Assembly (NCBI GenBank): GCA_964407525.1
Contig: CAYOWC010000002.1
Span: 1-64,000, forward strand
Direction: 5' to 3'
Source of the DNA: DUZB01 sp964407525
GTDB taxonomy: Bacteria; Desulfobacterota; DSM-4660; Desulfatiglandales; Desulfatiglandaceae
DNA: 64,000 bases
Positions 34,718 to 43,852 of the stretch are shown here, one piece after another. The translations under genes and the position numbers were made by a program. The notes beneath the pieces are model-generated. The model was not told where the DNA came from. It made no database searches and saw nothing but the letters and a program-made list of their open reading frames with translations. Position 1 is the first letter of the stretch. The number at the start of each line of letters is the position of its first letter.

Positions 34718-36589
34718 ATGAAAGAGGAGATTTTTCTGGGAAACGGGGCTATAGCCCTGGGTTTGATGGAATCCGGCTGCCAGGTAGCAACGTCTTATCC
34801 CGGCACACCGAGTTCTGAGATCTTGCCGGAGGTGATCCGCCTGGTCAAATCGGAGAAGTTAAACACCTACGTGGAATGGTCTACCAACGAAAAGGTAGCC
34901 CTTGACAATGCCTTTGCCGCAGCCATTTCGGGAAAAAGAGCAGCCTGCTGCATGAAACAGGTAGGACTTAATGTGGCAGCCGACACGTTGATGAGCGCCG
35001 TATACATGGGAACGGTGGGAGGCCTCGTCATCATTTCCTGTGATGATCCCGGCCCCCATTCATCCCAGACGGAACAGGACACCCGCCTTATGGCCCGCCT
35101 GGCAAAAGTCCCTGTTCTCGATCCGACGACACCGGCAGAAGCCAGGGAAATGGCCAAACTGGCAATGGAACTCTCGGAAGAATTTCGTATCCCTTTTATC
35201 CTTCGACCGGCTATCCGGGTCTGTCACGCAAGGCAGAATATTTCATGGGAACCCATTAAAAGCAACTCTAAGAAGGCCTCCTTTGAAAGGAACCCCGGCA
35301 GATGGGCAGCCACACCCCGTTTTAGGTTTCTGCTTCATGGCGAGTTGAACAAAAAACTCGAAAAAATCTCAGAGAGATTTTCAACGCTTTCCAGTATAAA
35401 TCATCACAATTTGGAAGCCGGAAAGAGATACCCGCTGGGTATTGTAGCCGGAGGCGTACCCTTTGCGGTTATACATGATATTTTGCAGGACGAAAACAGA
35501 GTGGATATCCCATTATTGAAATTGGGAGCGCCCTACCCTCTTCCCAAAGCGCTCACTGACACCTTCATGGAAGCCTGTGAGAAGGTACTGGTGCTTGAAG
35601 AAACCGACACCCTCATTGAATATCTTCTTGGAAGCAGGGATAAAGTACTGGGACGTATCTCCGGCCATGTACCATCCCAGGGAGAACTGGTCCCTCAGGT
35701 TATTTACAACGTGGCCAACCGTGTGCTCAGTGAGCTGGGACTGGCCTCTTTTGACAAGAAAGACGATTTTGGGGTTGCAGATCTCGTCAACAGCCTTGAA
35801 CTGCCGATCCGAAAACCAACCCTTTGTCCCGGTTGTCCACACCGCGCTTCCTTTTTTACCATCAGGAAAGCCCAACCAAAGGCCATCTTCACCTCGGACA
35901 TAGGATGTTACACCCTTGGCCTCAACCTGGGCGCCGTGGACACGGTAGTGGATATGGGCGCAGGGATTACCATGGCCTCCGGTTTTTATCATGCATTTAA
36001 GCAAGATGGCCTGGATCAACCCATCGTAGCCACCATCGGAGATTCTACTTTTTTTCACTCCGGTACGGCAGGCCTTTTGAATGCCGTGTATAATGACGCC
36101 CGATTCATCCTGGTCATCCTCGACAACCAAATCACCGCCATGACCGGTATGCAACCCACCCCGGGCATCGGCATTCGAGCGGATGGCAGCAAAGGAAACG
36201 CCATTCCGCTTGAACGGGTTGTGAAAGGGTGTGGTATCGACTTCATCGAAACCGTAGACCCATACGACACCAAAGCCATGAAGGCCCTGATGAAAGAGGC
36301 CGCCCAATATGTGGAATCCCCTGATGGGGGTATCGCGGTGCTTATTGCACGTCACCCCTGTGTCATCGCCTACAAGGGAGAGGCCGTCCCGAACCCCATT
36401 CCGGTAATGATCACGGATGACTGTACCGAATGCAATTTCTGTCTTGACCGCTTTGAATGCCCCGCTTTGTATCGCGATGAAACCCTGGGTAGAACGACAA
36501 TCAATCAGGCATTGTGCGTCCAGTGCGGCGTGTGCCTGCAGGTCTGCCCCTCGGGAGCGATAGTAGAGAACCCAGAGTTGAGTCGTTGA
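34718..36589 (+). CDS. iorA: Indolepyruvate:ferredoxin oxidoreductase alpha subunit
   Basis: This 623-residue enzyme oxidatively decarboxylates aryl pyruvates (from Trp, Phe, Tyr) to aryl-CoA with reduction of ferredoxin. The N-terminal pyrimidine domain is GNGAIALGLMESGCQVATSYPGTPSSEI. A thiamine-diphosphate domain has IGDSTFFHSGTAGLLNAVYN near 437-456. The C-terminal tail has two [4Fe-4S] motifs (CTECNFCLDRFECP and CVQCGVCLQVCPSG). GAGAGGAGTTAAC precedes the start. iorB follows after about 90 bases containing a fragment of element B. Confidence 0.95.
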   Translation: MKEEIFLGNGAIALGLMESGCQVATSYPGTPSSEILPEVIRLVKSEKLNTYVEWSTNEKVALDNAFAAAISGKRAACCMKQVGLNVAADTLMSAVYMGTVGGLVIISCDDPGPHSSQTEQDTRLMARLAKVPVLDPTTPAEAREMAKLAMELSEEFRIPFILRPAIRVCHARQNISWEPIKSNSKKASFERNPGRWAATPRFRFLLHGELNKKLEKISERFSTLSSINHHNLEAGKRYPLGIVAGGVPFAVIHDILQDENRVDIPLLKLGAPYPLPKALTDTFMEACEKVLVLEETDTLIEYLLGSRDKVLGRISGHVPSQGELVPQVIYNVANRVLSELGLASFDKKDDFGVADLVNSLELPIRKPTLCPGCPHRASFFTIRKAQPKAIFTSDIGCYTLGLNLGAVDTVVDMGAGITMASGFYHAFKQDGLDQPIVATIGDSTFFHSGTAGLLNAVYNDARFILVILDNQITAMTGMQPTPGIGIRADGSKGNAIPLERVVKGCGIDFIETVDPYDTKAMKALMKEAAQYVESPDGGIAVLIARHPCVIAYKGEAVPNPIPVMITDDCTECNFCLDRFECPALYRDETLGRTTINQALCVQCGVCLQVCPSGAIVENPELSR

Positions 36590-36610
36590 GTGGTTTAGTG
36601 GTCGGGTAAA
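36577..36610. repeat. Fragment of palindromic element B between iorA and iorB
   Basis: GTTGAGTCGTTGAGTGGTTT and the following AGTGGTCGGGTAAA resemble the inner arm of the 207-bp element at 30259 (GAGTTGTTGAG and AAGTGGTCGAG). The fragment begins inside the last codons of iorA, so it may have altered the iorA C-terminus. Confidence 0.4.
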
Positions 36611-36678
36611 AAAAACGACGCAGCCATTCAAGAGAGTACAAAAACGCCACTTAATAAGATATGTAGAAGAGGAACAGA

Positions 36679-37230
36679 ATGGAAAACACGAGTATGATTT
36701 TTTGCGGCCTGGGTGGACAGGGAATCCTTTTCATGACAAAAATATTCGCGCGGGCTGCTCTTGATAAAGGGCTTCAAACCCTCGGCGCTGAGACCCACGG
36801 TATGGCCCAGAGAGGCGGATCAGTGGTATCCCACCTCAAACTGGGTCGAATGGAGAACAGCCTGGTAAGAAACCAGACGGCACGGTTCATACTTGCGCTG
36901 GAGGAAAACGAAGCGTATCGGAATCTTCCTTTTCTTGCTCCCGGCGGCAGCATCTATGTAAATGCCGAAGAAGACGCTTTTCCGAGAAAGGAAGTCGCTC
37001 TATACCTGGAAAAGCAGGGAATCGTGACCCATGCGTTCCCTGCCCAGGAAACAGCCATGGGTCTGGGCAACCCCATGTCCACCAACCTGGCCCTGATGGG
37101 GTTCTTTTCCGCCTTTGAAAACGAGCCTTTTACCCATGACGAATTGAGAAACACCGTCATCGCCGTCAGCCCTGAACATTTCAGGGAAAACAATCTGAAG
37201 GTTTTTGATGCGGGGTTTGAAAAAAGATAG
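36679..37230 (+). CDS. iorB: Indolepyruvate:ferredoxin oxidoreductase beta subunit
   Basis: This 183-residue gamma-type domain protein has FCGLGGQGILFMTKIFARAAL near the N-terminus and GAETHGMAQRGGSVVSHLKLG near 37-57, the standard signature of the IorB/PorG family. It completes the two-subunit enzyme with iorA, and a GAGGAACAG site precedes its ATG. The reduced ferredoxin made could feed the HdrA-type complex at 20.5 kb; that link is inference. Confidence 0.93.
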   Translation: MENTSMIFCGLGGQGILFMTKIFARAALDKGLQTLGAETHGMAQRGGSVVSHLKLGRMENSLVRNQTARFILALEENEAYRNLPFLAPGGSIYVNAEEDAFPRKEVALYLEKQGIVTHAFPAQETAMGLGNPMSTNLALMGFFSAFENEPFTHDELRNTVIAVSPEHFRENNLKVFDAGFEKR

Positions 37231-37292
37231 GTATGATTAATGGATCTACCATGAAGAACATGAAGAGAGAGCTCCGAAAAAAAAGTAATAAG

Positions 37293-37358
37293 TAAAAGCT
37301 GCAATCATTTATATGATTAAGCGAATGGCTAATAGCTTAAAAACTAATTGCTGCTTTA
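37293..37358. repeat. Internally deleted copy of palindromic element A (66 bp)
   Basis: It begins TAAAAGCTGCAATCATTT and ends AACTAATTGCTGCTTTA, with TGGCTAATAGCTTA in between. Both ends match the 171-bp copies while most of the centre is missing; the left junction joins GCAAT to the CAATCATTT seen inside copy 2. It lies in the iorB to Ycf48-like gap, 27 bases before that gene's start. Confidence 0.65.
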
Positions 37359-37384
37359 GAACATATCTCAAAAAGGAGGAAATC

Positions 37385-38479
37385 ATGAAACATATATTTT
37401 TTGTCTCCAGATGTGTGTTTTTCTTGTTTCTTATTCTTTCTGTCGGCGGCTGTAGCGACGATGATTCGGATGGAGTAACCTATGTAGCAGGTTGGGCCGT
37501 CGGCGAGGCCATCATCTATACCCGGAATGGGGGACAAACGTGGGTGCAGCAGGGTGAGGACCAAATACCCAATGTATTCTACAACGACGTATCCGCGGTA
37601 GATTTCTTGAATGCATGGGTCGTGGGCGAAAGCAGTGCCGATGACGACGAACCGTACGGAACGATTCTTCGCACCAGGGACGGCGGGCAAACCTGGACCC
37701 GGCAGGGGTCAACTGAGAGTACCCCGAACGTAGGCTTTGCGGGTGTCAGCGCCGTGAATAGTGACGTGGCTTGGGCTGTCGGTACAAATGGTGCTGTCTT
37801 GAACACCACTGATGGAGGCCTCACATGGGTCCAGCAAGCCCGGGATATGCTTCCTAATGGAAATTTCCAGATGGTTTATGCCGTTGACAAAAACGTTGTC
37901 TGGGCCGTTGGGTCTGATAATGGCACTACCGCGGTGATCATTCACACAACCGACGGCGGTGGAACCTGGGTCCGCCAGGGAGAAAACGACATCCCCCCTG
38001 ACCCGGAAAATTACTACGCCCTCATTGACGTACACGCCATTGATGCAAAGACCGCATGGGCGGTGGGCTCCAGAAGCAGCGCATTTATGACTACTGACGG
38101 TGGTCTAAACTGGACCAATATGACTCCCGCGTGTGTCAATTTTCTCGATAATAACGGCGTCTGCCTCCTGACGGAATTGGCAGGATGGGTGGTTTCTGAC
38201 AGCAACAACTTTTGTTATACCGATGACGGGGGCAATACCTGGACCCATCAAGTGGCCCCTGCCGTTTCAGAGGCATCAGAGGCACCCACCCTGTCCTCCG
38301 CACTCCTCGGAGTGACCGCCATGGACGAAAAAAGGGCCTGGGTCGTGGGAACAAACCCCATAGGGGATGAACATTCCATTATATTTCATACCACGGATGG
38401 CGGAAACGTATGGGAGAGACAGATCTCCCCTGCAAATGCGGGATTTCGAAGAGTTTCATTCGCTGGCGCTAAAAGGTAG
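37385..38479 (+). CDS. Ycf48-like beta-propeller lipoprotein
   Basis: This 364-residue lipoprotein has a signal peptide with lipobox SVGGC (Cys23). The mature protein consists of seven repeats of about 45-50 residues, each with an A/G-W-x-V-G or V-S strand and a T-x-D-G-G-x-x-W turn, for example TRDGGQTW, TTDGGLTW and TDDGGNTW. This predicts a seven-bladed propeller of the Ycf48/BNR-like type. Ycf48 helps photosystem assembly in phototrophs; in this organism the partner is unknown. AAAAGGAGGAAATC gives a strong start at 37385. The gene ends only ten bases from the convergent thrC. Confidence 0.85.
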   Translation: MKHIFFVSRCVFFLFLILSVGGCSDDDSDGVTYVAGWAVGEAIIYTRNGGQTWVQQGEDQIPNVFYNDVSAVDFLNAWVVGESSADDDEPYGTILRTRDGGQTWTRQGSTESTPNVGFAGVSAVNSDVAWAVGTNGAVLNTTDGGLTWVQQARDMLPNGNFQMVYAVDKNVVWAVGSDNGTTAVIIHTTDGGGTWVRQGENDIPPDPENYYALIDVHAIDAKTAWAVGSRSSAFMTTDGGLNWTNMTPACVNFLDNNGVCLLTELAGWVVSDSNNFCYTDDGGNTWTHQVAPAVSEASEAPTLSSALLGVTAMDEKRAWVVGTNPIGDEHSIIFHTTDGGNVWERQISPANAGFRRVSFAGAKR

Positions 38480-38489
38480 GATTTGGCCC

Positions 38490-39944
38490 TTATTCGAAAA
38501 TACTACGAATGATCTCTTTCGCCTTTTCGTATTGCAGGTCGCTCAAAACCAGTGAACCGTCTTTTCGGGTAAAAGGTGCCTCGTCAATAGTGTAGATCCG
38601 CTCCTGCAGCATGGATTGCTTCTCTATCCTTTCGGGAACATCCGGGATAACGCCGATGGCTTTTTGTACATCATCGGGGAACTTTCCGGGATCAGCGGTT
38701 TCATAGATAACGGACAAACGGTCGTGTTCGCCTTCAAGCAGGGTATCGAGGGCCCGCCACCCAACCGCTCCGTGGGGCTCCATCATGATTCCGTACCGTT
38801 CGTAGACTTCCCGTATAGCCGTGTAATGGTCTTCGTTTTTGACGCTTATGGACCAGAAATCGTTCCTCATGGCTTTAAAGTCGGGGGGGACGTCCAGCAC
38901 ACCTTCCCTAATAACTTTGCCTTGAGGGTCCCTCTCGTCGTACACATGCCCACCATACAGGTCTATGAGCCTAGCAAAGTTGCTGGGATTGGAAACAATC
39001 ATCGCCGATGAAGGAGATTTCCTCGATGGTTTCACGTGATAATTTTCCGTATTCAAAAATTCAGGGAATTCATCGTTCTCATTGACGCCACAGATAATCC
39101 TTTCTATGGGAAGTCCCATTTCCCTGGCAAGGACCGTACCCATCATATCACCAAAATTGCCGGACGGAACGCTCGCAATCATCGGTTCATCATATTCCGC
39201 AACCCGGGAATAGGCAAAAAACGGGTAAACAGACTGGGGCAAGAGTCTCCCCACGCTGATGCTGTTGGCGGAGGTAAATCGATCCGCATCGTGAAACAGT
39301 TCCTCTGCAAAGCGTTTGTCTCCGAGCAAGCGTTTCGCGAGGGCCTGACACACGTCAAAGTCCCCATTCACCTCAAAGGCGTAGACATTATCGCCGAGGG
39401 TCGTCATTTGCCTGCGCTGCCTTTCGGTAACAGACCCTTTCGGAAAAAAAACCACGTTATCTACGCTTTCCAAACCGTGAAGGGCATCGGCAACTGCGCC
39501 TCCCGTGTCCCCGCTCGTGGCCACGGCCACGACCCTTTTCAACCCTGATTTTTTCAGAAAATAGTTCAGCGTTCTTCCAAAAAACCTGGCTGCATAGTCT
39601 TTGAAAGAATATGTCGGGCCTCCGGTCAGCCACATAATATGGGTTTTCCCGGTTATATGCTGCATTCTGGTGGGAATAACTTTATCTTCATAGGCATTAT
39701 CAAGCATGGATCTTAAGTCAGCATTGTCCACCTCTCCTTCAAGAAAAGGGCAGAGGACTTCATAGGCAATCCGCGCGTAGGACATTCCCTTCATGGCCTT
39801 CATGGATTCCGGAGAAATCAGTGGGACATCGTTTCTGGAAATCATATAAAGTCCGTAATTAGAGGCCAGACCATTCATGAGCGCTGTCTCGAAATTGACT
39901 TTCTCTGATTTATTGTTTGTGCTGTAGTAAGTGATTGTCGCCAT
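38490..39944 (-). CDS. thrC: Threonine synthase
   Basis: This 484-residue PLP enzyme converts O-phosphohomoserine to threonine. The lysine that binds PLP is in GGPTYSFKDYAARFFGR near 108-124, followed by VAVATSGDTGGAVADAL, the phosphate-binding loop SVPSGNFGDMMG and a SNPSNFARLIDL segment. The length matches the long (type 1) form found in proteobacteria, with the N-terminal DUF-like extension (YYSTNNKSEKVNFETALMNG). AAGGGAG precedes the ATG. It stands alone, convergent with the propeller lipoprotein gene. Confidence 0.95.
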   Translation of the reverse strand: MATITYYSTNNKSEKVNFETALMNGLASNYGLYMISRNDVPLISPESMKAMKGMSYARIAYEVLCPFLEGEVDNADLRSMLDNAYEDKVIPTRMQHITGKTHIMWLTGGPTYSFKDYAARFFGRTLNYFLKKSGLKRVVAVATSGDTGGAVADALHGLESVDNVVFFPKGSVTERQRRQMTTLGDNVYAFEVNGDFDVCQALAKRLLGDKRFAEELFHDADRFTSANSISVGRLLPQSVYPFFAYSRVAEYDEPMIASVPSGNFGDMMGTVLAREMGLPIERIICGVNENDEFPEFLNTENYHVKPSRKSPSSAMIVSNPSNFARLIDLYGGHVYDERDPQGKVIREGVLDVPPDFKAMRNDFWSISVKNEDHYTAIREVYERYGIMMEPHGAVGWRALDTLLEGEHDRLSVIYETADPGKFPDDVQKAIGVIPDVPERIEKQSMLQERIYTIDEAPFTRKDGSLVLSDLQYEKAKEIIRSIFE

Positions 39945-40115
39945 AAAAAACTCCCTTGGAGAAGCAAGAACCAGCCGGTTCCGTAAATATCGAAATCAAA
40001 AGTTTCAGAGCCTCTGCATTACTCTGTCATGAAAACGGTTCTTTCGCAAAGGTTGTTTATCACATATTCTACGGGATTGTAAATATCAGGACGACCACTA
40101 TGAGGCAAAATATGG

Positions 40116-40135
40116 ACCCCCGCCTTCGCGGGGGT
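40116..40135. repeat. GC-rich hairpin repeat (CCCCCGC...GCGGGGG)
   Basis: ACCCCCGC-CTTC-GCGGGGGT forms an eight-pair stem with a four-base loop, flanked by TATGG and GACGC. Hairpins of this exact style occur widely as intergenic repeats. Here it lies in the 220-base gap between thrC and the solute-binding protein, after the stop of the latter on the minus strand, where it could also limit transcription. Confidence 0.6.
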
Positions 40136-40164
40136 GACGCGTTTAAGGACTTTTTACGAAACTA

Positions 40165-40989
40165 TCACTTTTGGTATTTCTCAATGACGTCCTTAAAGTC
40201 TTCTCTCCAATCCATTAAATTATACTTGGCCAGGATTTGGCTCAACTCTCCGGACAATCTCATCTGTTCTATCCCATCGCTGATCAATTTGGCATATTCT
40301 TCTGATTTAGGGTTTTTGGGAGAAAATGCCATATATAATTTTGATTCATCCAACCCCTCTTTTGAAGTGACGGGATCAATCCCAGCATCTTCAATTTTAT
40401 CGGAAACCCCCATAGAATGGGAAGCATTCATGAAAACCGATTTGTCTTCAGGAATCACATCGATTCTCTTTTTCAACAGCTTTCTAATGTTCAAGACCAG
40501 AGGTTTTTCAGCCTTGATCATTTGAACCTTTATTGTATTTCGATTTTTTTCGAAATACTCATCAAGTTCAGAGCCATACTCATAGTCAGCCATAATACCG
40601 ATTCTTATGCTTTTAAGAGACTGTGTTCCTGTGAAATTCCAGGTAAAATTCTTTCTTTTAAAAAAATGAATGACTGAAATTCCAAATTCCTGTTCAGGAA
40701 AAATAAGATCAGGAGCTTCATTCCTGGTTACCCCTACTATTGCCGTAATATGTCCCTCTTTAACAAGTTTCAGCGACCGCGACCAGGGAGCAATTTCATA
40801 TTTGAGTGTATGCCCGGCTTTCTCGAAAATTCTCTTTGATACCTCGATGGTATACCCAGGCAGTTTAGCATCCACGGCACAATTATAGGGGCACCACGTA
40901 TCCGAGGTAAGTAAAATTGTATCTGCTGAAATTGTAACCGGTAATAAGATAAGGACAGATAGAATTAAAAAAGATTTCACAGATAACAT
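40165..40989 (-). CDS. Periplasmic solute-binding protein, polar amino acid type
   Basis: This 274-residue protein has a signal peptide (MLSVKSFLILSVLILLPVTISA) and the SBP_bac_3 fold: TWCPYNCAVDAKLPGYTIEV at the start, WSRSLKLVKEGHITAIVGVTR, and a final FSPKNPKSEEYAKLISDGIEQMRLSGEL...ILAKYN. No ABC permease or ATPase is adjacent, and it lies just downstream of a diguanylate cyclase gene on the same strand, so a sensory role is as likely as transport. The ATG at 40989 starts the signal peptide; an 18-codon longer form is open but adds a hydrophilic leader. Confidence 0.82.
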   Translation of the reverse strand: MLSVKSFLILSVLILLPVTISADTILLTSDTWCPYNCAVDAKLPGYTIEVSKRIFEKAGHTLKYEIAPWSRSLKLVKEGHITAIVGVTRNEAPDLIFPEQEFGISVIHFFKRKNFTWNFTGTQSLKSIRIGIMADYEYGSELDEYFEKNRNTIKVQMIKAEKPLVLNIRKLLKKRIDVIPEDKSVFMNASHSMGVSDKIEDAGIDPVTSKEGLDESKLYMAFSPKNPKSEEYAKLISDGIEQMRLSGELSQILAKYNLMDWREDFKDVIEKYQK

Positions 40990-41103
40990 TGCGCCCCTTT
41001 TGAAACAGGGGGCCAAATCTTTGATTGACCTTTCCTTTTCCATAATGTATTCACCGGCTGGGCTCCTTCAAGCATTCCGAATGTCACAAATCGCTCTCCA
41101 TTC

Positions 41104-43467
41104 CTATCCCACCACCCGGTTCCGGCCTTTGTTCTTGGCCCGGTAGAGAGCTTCATCCGCTTTGTTCATCAGGTCAAAGACAGTCTGCTGGGCTGTTTTG
41201 TTACAATGCGCCATTCCGATGCTGATGGTCACGTTGAGCCTCAGATTCTCATGCTCAAACCGATGTTCAGCCACCATACGCCTCAGTCGTTCACACGCAA
41301 TAAGGCCCCCTTCGGGGTTGGTTTCAGGCAGGACAACTGCAAATTCCTCACCGCCGTACCGGCCTGGGAGATCGGTCTCCCGCGCCCATTGGCGGATTAG
41401 TTTGCCGATTCCTGAGAGGACAGCATCACCGGCAGGATGACCGTGGGAGTCGTTGATCCGTTTGAAATGATCCAGATCGATCATGCAGACCACCAAATCC
41501 GTGCCATACCTTTCGGCCCTTGCCTTTTCCCGTTCCAAAGCCTCGAAAAAATACCGACGATTATGCAGGCCCGTGAGAACGTCCCTGGTGGCCATCTGAG
41601 CCAGCTTGACCTGGGCAAGGCCAACTTCCCTTTTGAGACGGGTCTTTTCCAAAACGTGCCATATGATTCGGGAAATGGTCTCCCGATCGAAAGCCGTTTT
41701 GGTCAAATAATCGCTGGCCCCTTCACGAATCAGTCGGGAGGCGATCATCTCACCCCCCTTTCCGGTCAGAATCACGACCGGGGTCTCTATGCCCTCTTTC
41801 CGAGCCTTTTCCAAAAAATCAAAGCCATTTCCATCAGGCAGTGCGTAGTCCAGCAAAATCAGATCGATTTCATCATCGATCAGCACCGTCAGGGCGCCCT
41901 CAATGGTTTTGGTCCCAATCAGACTTACATGATCCATTCCTTCAAAGACAGTTTTGATGGTTTCAAAATAACCGTCCGAATCCTCGATGGAAAGGATCTG
42001 GATATCTTGATCAATATTGACAATGGTAGCCCCCGTATCGTATGGCTTTGAGTCATAATAGTGGATATTCTGGACTTTTTTTCCGATATCAGCGATTCTT
42101 TTTCCCGCCATCTTAATTTCCCGCAAACTTTCAGCAAATGCCTCCGGATCGTCGCTGTCCATTTCAAGCAGTTCCACGTTACCCAGTAAAACGCTGAGGG
42201 GTTGGTTTATTTCGTGGGCTGTTGCCCCGGCCATCTGGAGCAGCACCTTTAAACGTTCTTCCTCAATGATCCGTTCCTGTTGTGCCAGAATCTTTTCATT
42301 GGCGTTTTTCAGGTCCTCTTCCATCTGTTTGCGTGCGGTAATGTCTCGAATGGCGGCAAGACACGCCTTTTCCCCTTTCCAATAGATTTCGACACTTCGC
42401 ATCTCTCCCACCTTCAGGGTGCCATCGGTGTTGATGATGTCCAACTCTGAGGGTTCATCGGTCAACATGGGGAACCCGAAGGATGACCCAATGAAGGCAT
42501 CCATCTTCCGGCCAAAGAGTTTTTCGGCAGCCGGATTCACCAATTGAACAAACCCTTGGGCGTTAGCAAGGATCACAGCATCACTTAAATGATTGATGAT
42601 CCGCCGGAGGCGTTCTTCTTCTGTTTTCAAGGAATCGGATTCACGATTGATCCGAGTGACATCGGTCATAATCAGGCTGATATGGCCCTTTTTGGAGGTG
42701 TATGGAAGAATTTCCATGGAAAAAAGCCGGTCGTGCAAGGCCAGCGGGGCATTCACGGGAATTGAAAATATTTCGCCTTGATGCTTTATGAGTTCGGCAA
42801 CACGATGTCGGTCCTTTTGATCAATCAGAGAGGTAAACGTGGTGGCCAGCAATTCCACATCCGCTTTCTTGAAAAATGAAGCCGCTGCCTTATTGACAAA
42901 CAGAATTCGACCATCGGAACTGAGCTCCAGAATGCCCTGCCCCATGTTATCGAGAACCAGGTTAAAACGCTGGTTGGAAGACAAAAGTTCAGTGGTCATT
43001 TTTCTTGGGTGAATATTTTCGGTCCCGACAATTTCTCCCGAACGACATCTTTCTCTGACCCCTTCCGGATCAATCAGGACCTGCCGAACACTTTCATCCA
43101 TTTGAGATATGGGGCCCTTGGCCACCAGTGCATCCGCACCCAATTGCGAAATATCAGGGTTTTCTTCCAGTAGAATACCTGAAAATATGGCAATATAAAT
43201 GCACTTCAGTTCATTTTTCTCACGAATCATCCGGCATAGGGTTCTGCCGTCCACATCCGGCAGAACAAGGTCCAGAAAAATGATATGGGGACGGTAAAAA
43301 TGAAGAACATCCAGCGCGGAGAGGCCATCACGAACCGTCCGAACCTCATGACCGGCATCGGAGATGATCCGTTCCATGAACTTGCAGATTACGAGATCGT
43401 CATCGATCACAAGAACTTTTTGACGTTTTGGACTCACGGGATGCAATTTCGCTACAGCTCCGTTCAT
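41104..43467 (-). CDS. Hybrid protein: receiver-PAS-PAS-DHp-receiver-GGDEF (diguanylate cyclase)
   Basis: This 787-residue cytoplasmic protein has receiver 1 (Asp66 in FLDLVLPDVDG), PAS 1 (about 165-275), PAS 2 (about 285-385), a histidine-kinase dimerisation helix with H-box ATAHEINQPLS (His418), receiver 2 (Asp540 in LLDYALPDGNG) and a C-terminal GGDEF domain. The active site reads GGEEF (705-709) and an inhibitory I-site RETD lies five residues before it, so c-di-GMP synthesis with product inhibition is expected. No HATPase domain exists between the H-box and receiver 2, so it cannot autophosphorylate and may accept phosphate from a partner kinase. Its ATG overlaps the kaiB stop by four bases. 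Confidence 0.9.
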   Translation of the reverse strand: MNGAVAKLHPVSPKRQKVLVIDDDLVICKFMERIISDAGHEVRTVRDGLSALDVLHFYRPHIIFLDLVLPDVDGRTLCRMIREKNELKCIYIAIFSGILLEENPDISQLGADALVAKGPISQMDESVRQVLIDPEGVRERCRSGEIVGTENIHPRKMTTELLSSNQRFNLVLDNMGQGILELSSDGRILFVNKAAASFFKKADVELLATTFTSLIDQKDRHRVAELIKHQGEIFSIPVNAPLALHDRLFSMEILPYTSKKGHISLIMTDVTRINRESDSLKTEEERLRRIINHLSDAVILANAQGFVQLVNPAAEKLFGRKMDAFIGSSFGFPMLTDEPSELDIINTDGTLKVGEMRSVEIYWKGEKACLAAIRDITARKQMEEDLKNANEKILAQQERIIEEERLKVLLQMAGATAHEINQPLSVLLGNVELLEMDSDDPEAFAESLREIKMAGKRIADIGKKVQNIHYYDSKPYDTGATIVNIDQDIQILSIEDSDGYFETIKTVFEGMDHVSLIGTKTIEGALTVLIDDEIDLILLDYALPDGNGFDFLEKARKEGIETPVVILTGKGGEMIASRLIREGASDYLTKTAFDRETISRIIWHVLEKTRLKREVGLAQVKLAQMATRDVLTGLHNRRYFFEALEREKARAERYGTDLVVCMIDLDHFKRINDSHGHPAGDAVLSGIGKLIRQWARETDLPGRYGGEEFAVVLPETNPEGGLIACERLRRMVAEHRFEHENLRLNVTISIGMAHCNKTAQQTVFDLMNKADEALYRAKNKGRNRVVG

Positions 43468-43748
43468 AGCGCTTCCCCAGTCAAATCCAGAAGATCAAAG
43501 GCTCTTTTTCCGTCGGAAAAATCACCGATCAGACGGCGCACAGGCTCAGGCAACATCCGGATCAAGGTCGGTGTTACCAACACATTTGTTTCTACGGCCA
43601 GTTCCGGTTCCTTCAGGACATCAATAATCTCAAGAGTCCCTTTATCTTTCAGATACGTATCGAAAACCACCGTTACACCGGCGATGGCTTTTCTGGACCT
43701 GGGCGTCTTACCCGCCACGAATAATTTCAGAAACACTTTCTCTTCCAT
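43464..43748 (-). CDS. kaiB: KaiB-like protein
   Basis: This 94-residue thioredoxin-like protein matches cyanobacterial KaiB along most of its length: LKLFVAGKTPRSRKAIAG, then LEIIDVLKEPELAVETNVLVTPTL and LPEPVRRLIGDFSDGKRA. In cyanobacteria KaiB binds KaiC and switches fold to displace the SasA kinase. No kaiC is in the window. The stop codon overlaps the start of the hybrid diguanylate cyclase (ATGA), so the two proteins are made together, suggesting KaiB modulates that protein or its partner kinase. GAGGATCC precedes the start. Confidence 0.9.
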   Translation of the reverse strand: MEEKVFLKLFVAGKTPRSRKAIAGVTVVFDTYLKDKGTLEIIDVLKEPELAVETNVLVTPTLIRMLPEPVRRLIGDFSDGKRAFDLLDLTGEAL

Positions 43749-43852
43749 GGATCCTCATCTTTCTCAATTGGAAATAAGGTTTTACCCGTAGGAACCAACC
43801 TTTTCCAGTATTTCATTAAAGCATAAGAAACACACCGTGTAGATATATCACC

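Noticed and set aside
35513..36631. 372-codon open frame opposite iorA.
   Set aside because: It is the antisense shadow of a well-recognised enzyme and shows no motif of its own.
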